Assembly: GCA_015179125.1 (NCBI GenBank)
Contig: WHVA01000015.1
Span: forward strand, 310,001 to 374,000
Length of the DNA: 64,000 nucleotides
From: Gautieria morchelliformis
Lineage: Eukaryota; Basidiomycota; Agaricomycetes; Gomphales; Gomphaceae
Reading direction: 5' to 3'
Part shown: positions 47,293 to 57,418 of the stretch, piece by piece
How positions within the stretch are numbered: position 1 is the first letter of the stretch
How the letters are laid out: each line of letters starts with the position of its first letter
Notes under the pieces: generated by a model
Told to the model about the DNA's origin: nothing
Seen by the model: only the letters and a program-made list of their open reading frames with translations
The model's database searches: none
Translations under genes and position numbers: made by a program

Positions 47293-48323
47293 TGTTATGA
47301 CCATGCTGCTTGACCAACTCTGGTACCTCTGCACCTCCTCTGACTCTATTCCGCAATGTCCACACTTCGACCTTTTGATCTCCTTGTTCTTTCCTATTCA
47401 CATACTTCCCCTTATGACTCTATTCACCAGCCTTCCTTACTTAACCCTTAACATAGCAATTCCGGAGCATCAGGAGTTCCATTTGTTCCGCTATCAATTC
47501 CCTAGGTGGGTACCCACACTTTGCATGGGGGTGCAAGTCAAATGCATTGGTAAGGTCAAACGCATTGGGTGAATCAAACTTGGGATAAGTCAAACACATT
47601 CGGATAAGAAAATTTCATTCAGATAAGTAAAACCCTTCTTATTGATTGAAAGTAACTCTAAATAACACATCAAGGTAGGTAATGTTATGACCATGCTCAA
47701 CCAACTCCGGTACCCCCGCACCTCTGACTCTATTCCACAATGTCTGCACTTCAACCTTGTGATCCCCTTGTTCTTCACATATTTCCCCTAATGACTCTTT
47801 TCACCAGCATTCCATACTTGACCCTCAGCACAGCAAGTCCAGAGCGTCAGGAGTTCCATTTGTTCCGCTACCAATTAGACCCTTGGTCTTTTGCCTATTG
47901 TTCTTAGTTCTACACTGCACCCCCTTGTAGTTCCTCTTGTTTCGCATTAGGTACTTTTATTCTAGTTACTTGCACTGGAATTGCTTACCTCTACCTTCTG
48001 ACATGTTGTCTCAGCTCTTTGTATAAAACCCAGTCATGTGTGCCTCTGTTCAGCAATCAGATAATCGACTTTGATATGTCACTCCCTTTGCACTGTCTCC
48101 GGTTCTTAGACCTGCAAGGCCTCTGTCTCTCTGACCTCCGTCTTCCAACTTGATTTCTCATATCCAACTTAACTCAATTCTTGAACCCTTACTACTTCAG
48201 TTACAATACTCAACCTCTTCCAACTTCCAATCTCAGATCTCCAAAATACTTAGGATGATAGTTGGGGGTGCAACATATAAGTTGGAGCTGCAGTCCTTGT
48301 AGATCCAAACCTGATACATAACA
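47293..48323 (-). repeat. Solo LTR, family D, copy 3, with embedded Helitron end (H3)
   Basis: The LTR has GGTAA on both sides (47288-47292 and 48324-48328). It contains an extra block from about 47501 to 47683 that starts at a decayed Helitron end (CCTAGGTGGGTACCC, hairpin mutated). It then restarts the LTR beginning (TGTTATGACCATGCTCAACC near 47686). An internal duplication between Helitron-end units explains the longer size (1031 versus 690 bp). Confidence 0.65.
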
Positions 48324-48349
48324 GGTAATGACTCTACACATTTCTCCCA

Positions 48350-49440
48350 TGTCTCATGTCCCCTACCTCACATGTAGTGTGTCCTTGCCTGTAGTGTGTC
48401 ATCACACTTTATCTGTCCTCACACGTATTGCATCCTCACATGTGGCATGTCCCCACACGTAGTGTGTCCCAAAGCATAGTGTGCGTAGTGTGTCTCCACA
48501 TGTAGCATGTCTCCATATGTAGTGTGTCCCCACATGCAGTACAGTGTGCATGGCATGTCCCACATGCATAACATGTCCCTCAAGTATTCTGTGTGTAGCA
48601 TGTCCCTGGTTTGTAGCATGTGCCCAAACATAGCGTGTCCCTAAATTATAGCATGTGTGTCCCCCATGCATAGCGTGTCCACATGTGTAGCATGTCCCTA
48701 CATGTAGTGTGTGTAGCGTGTCCCCCAAGTATAGCTTGTGTAGAATGTCCCTTGTTTGTAGTGTTTTCCCCTGTAGTGTGTCCCTTGTTTGTACCATGTC
48801 CCCCAAGCATAGTGTGTCCCCACATATAGTGTGCACATCCCCATGCATAGCATGTGTGTCCCCATGCATAACATGCGTGTCTCCACGCATAACATGAGTG
48901 TCCCCAAGTATAGTGTGTGTGTCTCCACGCATAACATGGGTGTCCCCAAGCATAGTGTGCGTGTCCCCAAGCATAGCGTGCGTGTCCCCACGCATAACAT
49001 GCATGTCTCCACGCATAACATGCGTGTCCCCAAGCATAGCGTGTATGTCCCCATGGATAGCATGCTTGTCCCCACGCATAACATGCGTGTCTCCACGCAT
49101 AGCATGTGTGTCCCCATGCATAGCCTGTCTGTCCCCAAGGATAGTGTGTCCCCACATGTGGCATGCATGTCCCCAAGCATAGGGTGCATGTCCCCATGCA
49201 TAAAATGTGTGTCTCCAAGCATAACATGTGTGTCACCATGCATAGCATGCATGTCCCCAAGCATAGCGTGTGTGTCCCCATGCATAACATGTGTCTCCAC
49301 ACATAGCATGCATGTCCCCAAGCATAGTGTGCATGTCTCCACACATAACATGCATGTCTCCACGCAGAACATGCGTGTCCCCATGCATAGTGTGTGTAGC
49401 ATGCCCCTCAAGTATAGCATGTGTAGCATATCCCCAAGGG
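48350..49440. repeat. Minisatellite with 21-bp unit, about 50 copies
   Basis: The unit is close to CATGCGTGTCCCCACGCATAA. Because 21 is a multiple of three, several frames stay open for hundreds of codons on both strands and read seven-residue peptide repeats (for example GDTHAMR or AWGHACY). I see no start context, splice pattern or domain, so I regard these frames as by-products of the repeat. Confidence 0.85.
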
Positions 49441-49559
49441 CCTCAAAGTGAAGCAAGCAGAGGCTGTTACTACTTATTAACTTTTAGCAAACTCAGGGAC
49501 ATGTATCAATATCTATTTTGTGACATATACAGACATAAATAAAATAGTCAAGGAAACCA

Positions 49560-50760
49560 TATTTAAGCAGCTGCTGTTATTAATTTTTAGCAAAGTCAGG
49601 ATTATCTATTTTGTGAAAAAATGTCAAGAAAATGTCCAGTACATGTAAGCTGAAGCTGTTATTAATTTTAGCAAAGTTAGGACTATCTATTTTTCGAAAA
49701 ATGTCAAAAAAATGCACTGTACATTTAACCTGGAGCTGTTGTCAATCTTCACAAAGTCAGGATAATTTATTGATATCTATCTGCGAAAAAATGTCAAAAA
49801 AGTACAGTACACTGAAGCAGAAGCTGTGATTAATGCCCAGCCAAAGCCAGAGAAGCCCAGAGACTGACAGAGAAACCCAGAGCCCAGCCAAAGCCATAGT
49901 AAGCCAGCCACCAGTATAGCCAGAGAGGAGTGGCTGGTAAGCAGCTTTACAGTAAATAAAACAATAAAACAAACCACATTTAAATGTAGAACATATTGTC
50001 ATTAATTTTAGAGGAAACTTATTGATGTCTATTTTCGAAAAAAACCCAAAAAATATTGATATTAAAACAATTTTTTTCAGCAGTCTTGGGATGTTATTTA
50101 AATCTAATTTCGAAAAAATCACAAAAATATAATGCACATGTGACAATACTATATGATGAAAAAAAAAAAGGAACCAATAAAATTACCAACACAAATAAAA
50201 TAAAATACATGGCAATGCATTAACAAAAAGATATTACCTACCAATAGATAGCCAGCCAGCCAAAGCAATAGCCAGCCAGCCAGCTAGAGGAGGTGACAGC
50301 AGACAGAGCTGACAGCAGACAGCACCCAGAGCAGACAGAGCACAGAGCAGACAGCGGACAGAGCACAGAGCAGACAGCACAGAGCACAGAGCACAGAGCA
50401 CAGAGCAGACAGAGCACATAGCAGACAGCAGACAGAGGAATCGCCGGTTGGGCAGGTTCCTGGCGTTATGTCCTTACCGTTCGGCCTTTATACCGTGCGC
50501 GCGTGTCGTGCACGGACCACACTCGCGTATGCGCGCTCTGGTCGCGAACGGGTCACGTGACCGCTGCGCAGCGTTCTATGCTCGCGGCTGCGCCGCTCGC
50601 CGCTGACCTAATTTGGAACGCAAACGGTCACGTGACCATGCTGCGCAGCGTTCTTGGCTCGCGGCTGCGCCGCTCGCATGCCGCTGACAAATTGATGACC
50701 TAAAACCTGACATAAGCTCGACGCCCACAACCCACCGAGCCGCTTTCACCTATAGGAATA
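49560..50760 (+). repeat. Repeat X, copy 2
   Basis: It matches 45122-46214 in order: ATTAATTTTAGCAAAGTCAG units, the CCCAGAGCCCAGCC segment, a longer CAGACAGAG/CACAGAGCA microsatellite (50280-50440), and the GC-rich GGTCACGTGACC part. It directly precedes the 3' terminus of the Helitron coding element at 50761. Confidence 0.75.
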
Positions 50761-50909
50761 CTAGGTGGGTACCCGCGCTTCGCGCAGGGGTGTAGGTCAA
50801 ACGCATCGGTAAGGTCAAGTGCATTGGGGAAAATAAAAGTAACCAATTTGCATCAAGTAAAATCAAGTAACACACATAAACCATATGAAGAGAAGTGGAT
50901 ATAAAAAAA

Positions 50910-53900
50910 TCAAGGAGCTCTAAGTAATACATCTTTATATACAATGTTGGTTGTGTCCAAACCCTCCTCAAGCAAGACCTTCACTCTGTTCCAGTTGGTC
51001 CCTCTTGATACACCAACATACAACTGACCATGTCCAAACACTGGATATCTCAGGTCCAGCCCAACCGTACCCAAAGACTGTCCCTGAGACTTGTTGATAG
51101 TCATTGCAAATGCCAAACGCACTGGAAACTGCCTCCTTTTCAGCACAAATGGCAACTCTCCCTCTGATGGCTTAATGATGATCCTGGGGATGAAAGCAAT
51201 ATTTCCTGCACATGGACCTGAGATGATCCTGACCTCCAACACTCTAATGCTTATCCTGCCGGGGCCTGATGGATTGCAATGGCCAAGGATGGTGGCAAAG
51301 AGATGTCTGAGCTGAGCACCTGTTTTCATGCCACTGGCTTCCTGGAGACACAACCTCAACTCCTGATCATCATCCAGAAGTCCCCTTGCACGACAGGCCT
51401 CCTTGTAAGTAGCATATTGTATGCCATCCACCGACCTAAGCTCCTCAAAGGATCTAGCCCCCTTGACCACTGTGAGGAGAGTGCGCACAAAAAATCTCTC
51501 TCCTGATCTAGGGTTTGCAAAGTGAAGGCGACCAATGCTATAACCTCCTTGGCGTGGTGTCCATACCTTTTCCTGTGAGTGCCAGGTAAAATGCTCAGGA
51601 AACTCCACATAGAGCAGATCACGTGCTTCAGGGTAGATATCATTGGCCTCAAAGTAAGCCATGAGCGGTGTCTTTTTTGCCTCAGCCCTTTCCAGGATGT
51701 TGTCCACATCCTGGTTGGGATCAAAGATGATTGTGTGATGGTCCTTTTCATGGACTGGCAGTGCCATGACTGCAGGCACCTGGGTGTGGATTTCCCGCTC
51801 CAGCAACCTCCAACAGGCCTCATGAGCACTGACATAGCGAGCGTCCAGGTACTGCTTAATTTCATCCTGGGTGCGACCAAACTCCATGGTGGTCCGATCA
51901 TGGCCCTTGTAGAGATACTTGTGGATATACTTGATACACCTCACATTGATGGTGAGTTCAGGGTTGATGTGACACCAGAATTTGAGCAAGAGCAGGGCAG
52001 AGTATGGCACAACCCATCTGTTGTCCAGCATGTCACCTCTGACATTGTGCAGCCTTCCATCATTGCGACGACGATATTTTGGATATCCATCCTCATTCAG
52101 ACTGGTTTCCTCACAGAATAGCTTTGGGAAGTTTTTCTTGCACTTGCCATTTTCCATGCAGGGTGCGTTTGGTTTCATTTGTCCACAGGGACCATGTGTC
52201 ATCAGCTCACAGACCAACCGGTAGAGGACAGGATGAGTCTCTGGATCAGGGAACTCTGCCGAAATCATTGAATCCACCTCATGTGGATGTCTGATCTTGG
52301 AATCTCGTTCAAACCAGATAAGAATATGCATGTGTGGGAGTCCCCTTTTCTGGAATTCAATGGTGTGGACGCGAGCGACGGTTTCCCCAAAAATCTTTTC
52401 CTTGACGATCAAGTCAATGAGGTATTTCTTTTTGAGCTGGAACACCCGCGACACCAGGTCAGGCCTGTCCTGAGGAGTTTGTCCAGGCAACAATGCATCC
52501 AATACCTCCTGCCAGTTGGGATTGGCAGTCATGGTAATAAAGAGATCGGCCACACCATGCTTCCTTGAAATGGCCAGAGAGTTCTGCAGGTTTTCCTGCA
52601 TGTCCCGTGTCCCCCCCTGAAATGTGGCAGGCAGAATGGATCTTGCGCCCAAGTTGTTTGGATCTCTGTCATTGTCATTGCGATGAAAGGCATCCATCAT
52701 CTGGTTATACATCTCAGCACGGAGAGTGTGTTGATTTGTCCTGATCCACCACAGCCTGCTTTGCTCTGCAGCGGCCCAAGAGTCTACAATGTACTGCTGG
52801 AATAATTTGCCAGCGCGCAGGAGTGTTGTAGGTTCTTCTGTTCTCTGGAAGAGACGATAGGAATGGAACTGAATTTGGGTGACACGCCCACTTCGCTCAC
52901 GCCCGTCTGGTAATTGGCGATAGCGAATACCAGGTTGCCACCCCAACTCTCCCCTGGGAAAGAGCAAGACATAGTGAAGAGAGGCATAGTTTGGATTCAT
53001 ATCGGATACCCTTTTAAAACGTCCACCTTTGAGCTGGACAATAATATCCCTAGGTTCAGGGATGATGCCATCTCCAGGAAGAACCACCGCAATCTCATCC
53101 GCAGCAGGGATATTATACCTCCTAGGATCCCTGTGTTCCCTGTACGTGAGCCTAGCCCGGATCTCACCATTCTGTCCCTGAGCTCTGAGCCTCTCAGCCG
53201 CTTGTCTATATATGGGAACATGAGGATTGCATAGGAGGAGCATTTCCTGCAAGTCTCCCATGATAGTTGGAGACAGACCTGGGTTACGGGTGTTCCTCTG
53301 TGCCAAAGCCAATGCTGGATCATATATATAAAGTTGGGCATACTGTATCCGCCTCCCAGGGTTAGGGATGAGAGAGCCATGAATATGATACAGTTCGCCC
53401 TGCAGCTTGAGGACATATGGACCACGACCCTCCCGAAGCAAATCTAGATCAAACTCGGCTCCCAAGGAAGTGAATGCAAATGCAGCATTGTACTGCCTGA
53501 TGTTCTGGCGAAACTGTTTGGCCTCAGGGTCCTGGCCCTCTAAGAGCCGTCTCAATGGCTGAGGGAGCACTGGCAGCTCTGGAAGCTGCACCTTTCCTTC
53601 CATACAGCAATCACCAAATCTGGGCCGCCGATTTGAGGATCTCTGCAGGCGTTCTGCCATCCAGTGTAATGCTCCACAGTCAGGGCAGGGAATAACCATG
53701 GGACCCAGATCATGACGCTGCACATCTGCCTCAATTATTCTAGAGCGACCAAGTGGAACAGGAGGAGGAGGTCGCTGAGGACGCTGCCGAGGTACAGGGA
53801 GTGGCTGAGGAGGCTGAGGAGGTGCAAGGAGTGGCTGAAGAGGCTGTGGAGGTGCAGGGAGTGGCTGAGGAGGCTGAGGAGGAGCAGGGAGTGGCTGAGG

Positions 53901-54242
53901 ATGCTGAGGAGGTGCAGGCAGTCGCTGAAGAGGCCGCAGAAGTGCAGGGAGTGGCTGAGGAGGCCGAGGAGGAGCAGGGAGTGGCTGAGGAGGCTGAGGA
54001 GGTGCAGGCAGTCGCTGAAGAGGCCGCAGAAGTGCAGGGAGTGGCTGAGGAGGCTGAGGAGGAGCAGGGAGTGGCTGAGGAGGCTGCCGAGGTGCAGGCA
54101 GTCGCTGAAGAGGCCGCAGAAGTGCAGGGAGTGGCTGAGGAGGCTGAGGAGGTGCAGGCAGTCGCTGAAGAGGCCGCAGAAGTGCAGGGAGTAGCCGAGG
54201 CATTGGTCTTACTGCATTAGCCTGAGCCCGCAATGCTGCCAC
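50910..54242 (-). CDS. Helitron Rep-helicase with central helicase domain deleted in frame
   Basis: This long open frame has about 1110 codons, without a proper ATG at its upstream end. Residues ~10-160 are Pro/Leu/Gln repeats encoded by a minisatellite. A Cys-containing motif (IPCPDCGALHW) and the Helitron-like N domain follow. The HUH motif GLPHMHILIWF is near residue 631 and the catalytic-Tyr region YIHKYLYKG near 770. Near residue 995 the sequence jumps from the end of Rep and linker (HLFATILGHCNPSGPG) to the far C-terminal part of a Pif1-type helicase (RISIRVLEV..., then AFAMTINKSQGQSLGTVGLDL, YVGVSR). Walker A and B motifs are absent. A full-length protein would be several hundred residues longer. 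The open frame suggests either recent deletion or a retained truncated product. Confidence 0.85.
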   Translation of the reverse strand: MAALRAQANAVRPMPRLLPALLRPLQRLPAPPQPPQPLPALLRPLQRLPAPRQPPQPLPAPPQPPQPLPALLRPLQRLPAPPQPPQPLPAPPRPPQPLPALLRPLQRLPAPPQHPQPLPAPPQPPQPLPAPPQPLQPLLAPPQPPQPLPVPRQRPQRPPPPVPLGRSRIIEADVQRHDLGPMVIPCPDCGALHWMAERLQRSSNRRPRFGDCCMEGKVQLPELPVLPQPLRRLLEGQDPEAKQFRQNIRQYNAAFAFTSLGAEFDLDLLREGRGPYVLKLQGELYHIHGSLIPNPGRRIQYAQLYIYDPALALAQRNTRNPGLSPTIMGDLQEMLLLCNPHVPIYRQAAERLRAQGQNGEIRARLTYREHRDPRRYNIPAADEIAVVLPGDGIIPEPRDIIVQLKGGRFKRVSDMNPNYASLHYVLLFPRGELGWQPGIRYRQLPDGRERSGRVTQIQFHSYRLFQRTEEPTTLLRAGKLFQQYIVDSWAAAEQSRLWWIRTNQHTLRAEMYNQMMDAFHRNDNDRDPNNLGARSILPATFQGGTRDMQENLQNSLAISRKHGVADLFITMTANPNWQEVLDALLPGQTPQDRPDLVSRVFQLKKKYLIDLIVKEKIFGETVARVHTIEFQKRGLPHMHILIWFERDSKIRHPHEVDSMISAEFPDPETHPVLYRLVCELMTHGPCGQMKPNAPCMENGKCKKNFPKLFCEETSLNEDGYPKYRRRNDGRLHNVRGDMLDNRWVVPYSALLLLKFWCHINPELTINVRCIKYIHKYLYKGHDRTTMEFGRTQDEIKQYLDARYVSAHEACWRLLEREIHTQVPAVMALPVHEKDHHTIIFDPNQDVDNILERAEAKKTPLMAYFEANDIYPEARDLLYVEFPEHFTWHSQEKVWTPRQGGYSIGRLHFANPRSGERFFVRTLLTVVKGARSFEELRSVDGIQYATYKEACRARGLLDDDQELRLCLQEASGMKTGAQLRHLFATILGHCNPSGPGRISIRVLEVRIISGPCAGNIAFIPRIIIKPSEGELPFVLKRRQFPVRLAFAMTINKSQGQSLGTVGLDLRYPVFGHGQLYVGVSRGTNWNRVKVLLEEGLDTTNIVYKDVLLRAP
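53760..54200. repeat. Pro-rich coding minisatellite, 30/60-bp units
   Basis: Tandem units of GTGGCTGAGGAGGCTGAGGA / GTGCAGGCAGTCGCTGAAG type. The minus strand reads LPAPPQPPQP, and the plus strand reads an Ala/Glu-rich VAEEAEEVQ repeat. It lies inside the 5' part of the Helitron frame. Confidence 0.8.
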
Positions 54243-54284
54243 TCCTGCAGAACCTACTACAGGACTGGGTGGTCTGTGCTCGAG

Positions 54285-55247
54285 TCACCACCTCTTTGGC
54301 GTGCTGCCTGTCCAGCTCCAGGGTGTGCATGTAGCGAGGGGCGGCTTGCGCCTCTTCTGTTGCCAGTGCTCGACTTCGAGCTCCAGGCTCATGGCCATGT
54401 CCTCGGAGTTGACCTCCGAGGCCACCTGTTGGCAGATTGCCTGTTGGATGGTTTTGCCATGCCTCGCTGGGGCCATGTTGGTCCTACGGTTTCCCAATTC
54501 ATTCCTGAACCGTACATCCTGCATGGACGGGATGTTCGGTGGCGACGTTCGTTCTTGTCTTCAAGGGCTTGTAGCATCGCCCTTACGCCAGCAATTTCTG
54601 TGTTGCTCTGGCGCACGTCCGTGCAGGATTCCGCCAGCGATGCTTGCAGGCCCACAAGCGACCTTGCTAGTCTGGGTGCCATCGTGACTATGCCAGCGAT
54701 CCCATCTGCCATGTTCTCCAGCTCGTGGCCTATCTGCTTGTTCCTCGCATCGGCATGGCCGATGCATTGGGTTGCTTCATGTAGCTGATTGTTCAGCCGC
54801 ACGGTCACCATTGTTTCATCCACGGTGTTTGTCCTTGAGCTTTCTACTTGAGCTTGAGTATTACGAGTCCTGATTGTCCTCAGGTGCTCATCGTTTTTGA
54901 CGTTGTTCCTTGGGAGGAGCAACAGTTGTCCGATCTTTCGACCGGGGGACAGCGTTGCGGCTCTTAATTTGTCGCGATGTCCCACCCGATGCTGAGCCTT
55001 CGTCATTGCTGATGGGTGATCTGGCTAAGCCCTTGCCCTTATCACGAGGTGGGGGTGAGTGGGATGGGGAGCGTGACTTGTCCCCGTCCTGTCCTTCCGC
55101 TTCGTCCATGCTCGGAGACATGTGGTCGATGGTGTCCGCATCCTCTGGTGCCAGGATGGGTGCGGTGAGGTCTATGACTTCACCATCTTCTATCTCCTTG
55201 GGCCCTGAGCCCAAGGTAGTGTCAGCTGTGGTGTCGCTAGGCCGCAC
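54285..55247 (-). pseudogene. Gag-like coiled-coil coding remnant with two frameshifts
   Basis: Three minus-strand frames follow one another with coding character. The first is an acidic, Ser-rich part with EDGEVIDLTAPILAP (55247 to about 54890). The second is a helical part with TMVTVRLNNQLHEATQ and ELENMADGIAGIV (to about 54530). The third is a C-terminal part with MAMSLELEVEHWQQKRRK (to 54285). Two single-base frameshifts near 54900 and 54530 would join them. It lies directly downstream (minus strand) of LTR-like repeat F copy 2, so it is probably the first ORF of a Copia-like or non-autonomous LTR element. It is cut at its 3' side by the Helitron. Confidence 0.5.
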
Positions 55248-55474
55248 CGGGGTTTTGTTGCGTGAACTGCTAGATCGTGTTATTCAACTGAGCGGGTACA
55301 TCGCAGGCGCACAGTCGAGTGTAGTATGTTGTACTATGTTTGTTTTCTGATGATTTTCCAATTGTCAGCACAGCGATCTTGTCTAAGATGCTGCAGGAAC
55401 CACTCTTCAACTGTTTTCCAGGCAAACAGTCGTTGGAAGTTCAAAAAGGTGTAAGAAGTATGACTTATTACTTG

Positions 55475-55681
55475 TGGTATCACAAGGTAACAGAACTCGA
55501 CCAAACGGTGGTGATTCTAGTACAACGTAGTGACAGTTACAAGTAGAGATAAGCTAGGGAATCCCGGGGGATACCCACGCAAGAACTATACAGTGGGTCT
55601 GCAAGGACCCACTGGCGCTATATAAGCTACCAGCTATTATGTGTTGCCTCGCGGCAACACAGGTAAATATCTATATTTACA
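55475..55681 (-). repeat. Short LTR-like repeat, family F, copy 2
   Basis: It is 207 bp. On the minus strand it runs from TGTAAATATAG to TTGTGATACCA, with a TATATAGCGCC string inside. The 4-bp CTTG on both sides (55471-55474 and 55682-55685) could be a target duplication. It matches 35137-35342. Confidence 0.6.
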
Positions 55682-55733
55682 CTTGTAGAACTCCAAGAAT
55701 GCTTCTATGTTCAAAATAATTCTAAAGACCATT

Positions 55734-57219
55734 CTACTTCATTAATTTCCTAATCATCACCTGGACTCCCTCTAATTCTAAAACACTCCCATTCAACTTG
55801 TTCAACTTCACTGACACATTCCTCATTAACTCCTCTGACTTCTCCACCAGCTCCTCCACCCTCTCCTCGGTGAACAGCGTGGACGATCGGGTGCCTTCGA
55901 AGGTATCTGGAAATCAGCCGAAGATATTGATGCGGAAAATATAAGGGACTTACCAAGGATACCCTTCGATGAGATCGAGGATGGACCCATAGTCGATCCC
56001 TTATACTTCACCTTCCCTTTTGCTTTGGCTTTTGCGCCCTGCTCCTTCGCACCCCACTCCTTCACCTCAGCCTCCCGACCATCCTTCTCCTCCTTCACTT
56101 CGTATTCTAAATGAGGGACCACAACTTGTGATGAGTTAGAACAATGAAGGGAAGACTCAAAAACATGTTCGCTTACCCTCTGGCGACACACAAGCCTGGA
56201 GATCACAGATACATTGCCCACACATCTTCCCCAGATCCCGCTACACATATGATTGTAGCGAAGACATCTTCCGAACTTCACTGACTTGATAACCAGCTTG
56301 GGATATGGTGGGGACTTCCATTAAAATGCTGCGAACATCTGTGAGAAGAATGGACATTTACCCCAATGTAAATCTTCCACCCTAAGAGATAGGCATGCTC
56401 AGAGCACCCTTGCTTCACCACTGATTGCGATACCTTATCCGCCTCGGCAACCTCCACATTCACGCAGCCCTTGCGACGTGGTGCAGGATTGGCTTGACTG
56501 TGACGATCTCCGGAGAAGGACTCTGAGGCTTGAGCAGGTTCCGAACGGGATTGTCATGGACCTTGTTCTGCCCTGCCCTTCTTCAGCGTTGGAGCGTCCT
56601 CCGCTTCCTCTTCTGACAAGAGGAACATTGGTTGCTGTTTCGTGCGCACAGGCTGGACTGCGGCTGATGGTTGAGGTGATTCAGGCGACACAGCGATAGG
56701 CTCAACCACAGGAGTGGAATCTTCGCCGAAAGTCGAGTTAGATGGGTTAGCAGGCAAAAACTTGTCACATACCTTCGGGCTCCTTCACAGTGCTCCCCCT
56801 GACCTCGGGCTCCTTCGCAGCGCTCCCCCCACCTCAGGCTCCTTGGACGGACGTCGTGACGCTGTGGGACAAGGGACCAGGTTCATCTCGACATCGAGGA
56901 ACACTGGGTTGACTGTAAAAGCCAAACTTCCAAACCACTCCTTCACTCCCTTCACCTCCTTTGCCAAGTTGTCCATGTCCAACAGACATTCAAACCCAGG
57001 GTCGATGATGCCTCCACCCGCAATGCAGTCCGAAGCTCAGCCTGTGACAGAGGGGTTAGTGAACACTCAATATGGAGACTATCTTACCTGGATTCCCTTG
57101 GCCTCGACTACCCATTTCTCCACCTCCTCAGGCAAATTCATCCGAAGGTCAGGATGAACCTTCACCGATGTCTGCATTCACTTGGTGAGTGAAGAGAGAG
57201 AAGACCCGTTAGAGGCCAT
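55734..57219 (-). pseudogene. Decayed homologue of the Gypsy antisense gene, multi-exon
   Basis: It reads away from, and antisense to, the LTR at 57419. Exon 1 (57219-57088) aligns with exon 1 of the gene at 21833 (VHPDLR...EEVEKWVVEAKGIQ versus VRPELR...GDVEQWLVDAVGVQ). Introns 1 (46 nt) and 2 (52 nt) have CTAAC branch sites and lie at the same positions and phases. Exon 2 (57041-56773) contains MDNLAKEVKGVKEWFGS and tandem KEPEV units, with a net one-base frame error. Exon 3 from 56720 starts DSTPVVEP. Later segments have a Cys-rich part (CLRYNHMCSGIWGRC) and a last exon (55906-55734) with a coiled coil (ERVEELVEKSEELM). At least two stops look like CGA to TGA (in exon 1 and after AEQGP). 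Later exons need further frame corrections. Confidence 0.65.
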
Positions 57220-57418
57220 GGGGAGTCGAATGGTTAAAATGACAGCGTCGCCTCACGCCGCAACCCCATTTAAGCCAGGGGTGGAGTCGTGCACAGACCA
57301 TGCAGCAAGATAGGGCCCAGGCCTCAGAGATCTCATCGGGGGACCCATTACGTCTTTGCACCCTTCCCCCCACACTTGAACACTGCGTCATTGTACTCCG
57401 AAGCTAGGAGGGAGATAC

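Larger units (their letters stand above)
50761..54290 (-). mobile_element. Helitron with Rep/helicase ORF
   Basis: The 3' terminus (minus strand) is ...GCGCGAAGCGCGGGTACCCACCTAG, with CTAG at 50761-50764 followed by T. The coding frame lies just inside. The 5' terminus could not be placed; the left boundary of element-specific sequence is somewhere near 54250-54290. Helitrons transpose by rolling-circle replication and leave no target duplication. Confidence 0.75.

Noticed and set aside
48402..49456. Long open frames of 200-250 codons on both strands in the 48.4-49.5 kb region
   Set aside because: They are produced by a 21-bp tandem repeat. Several frames are open at once, there is no start context, and no domain is present.
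53712..54220. Plus-strand Ala/Glu- and Arg/Leu-rich frames over 500 nt
   Set aside because: They are the antisense reading of the Pro-rich minisatellite inside the Helitron frame.
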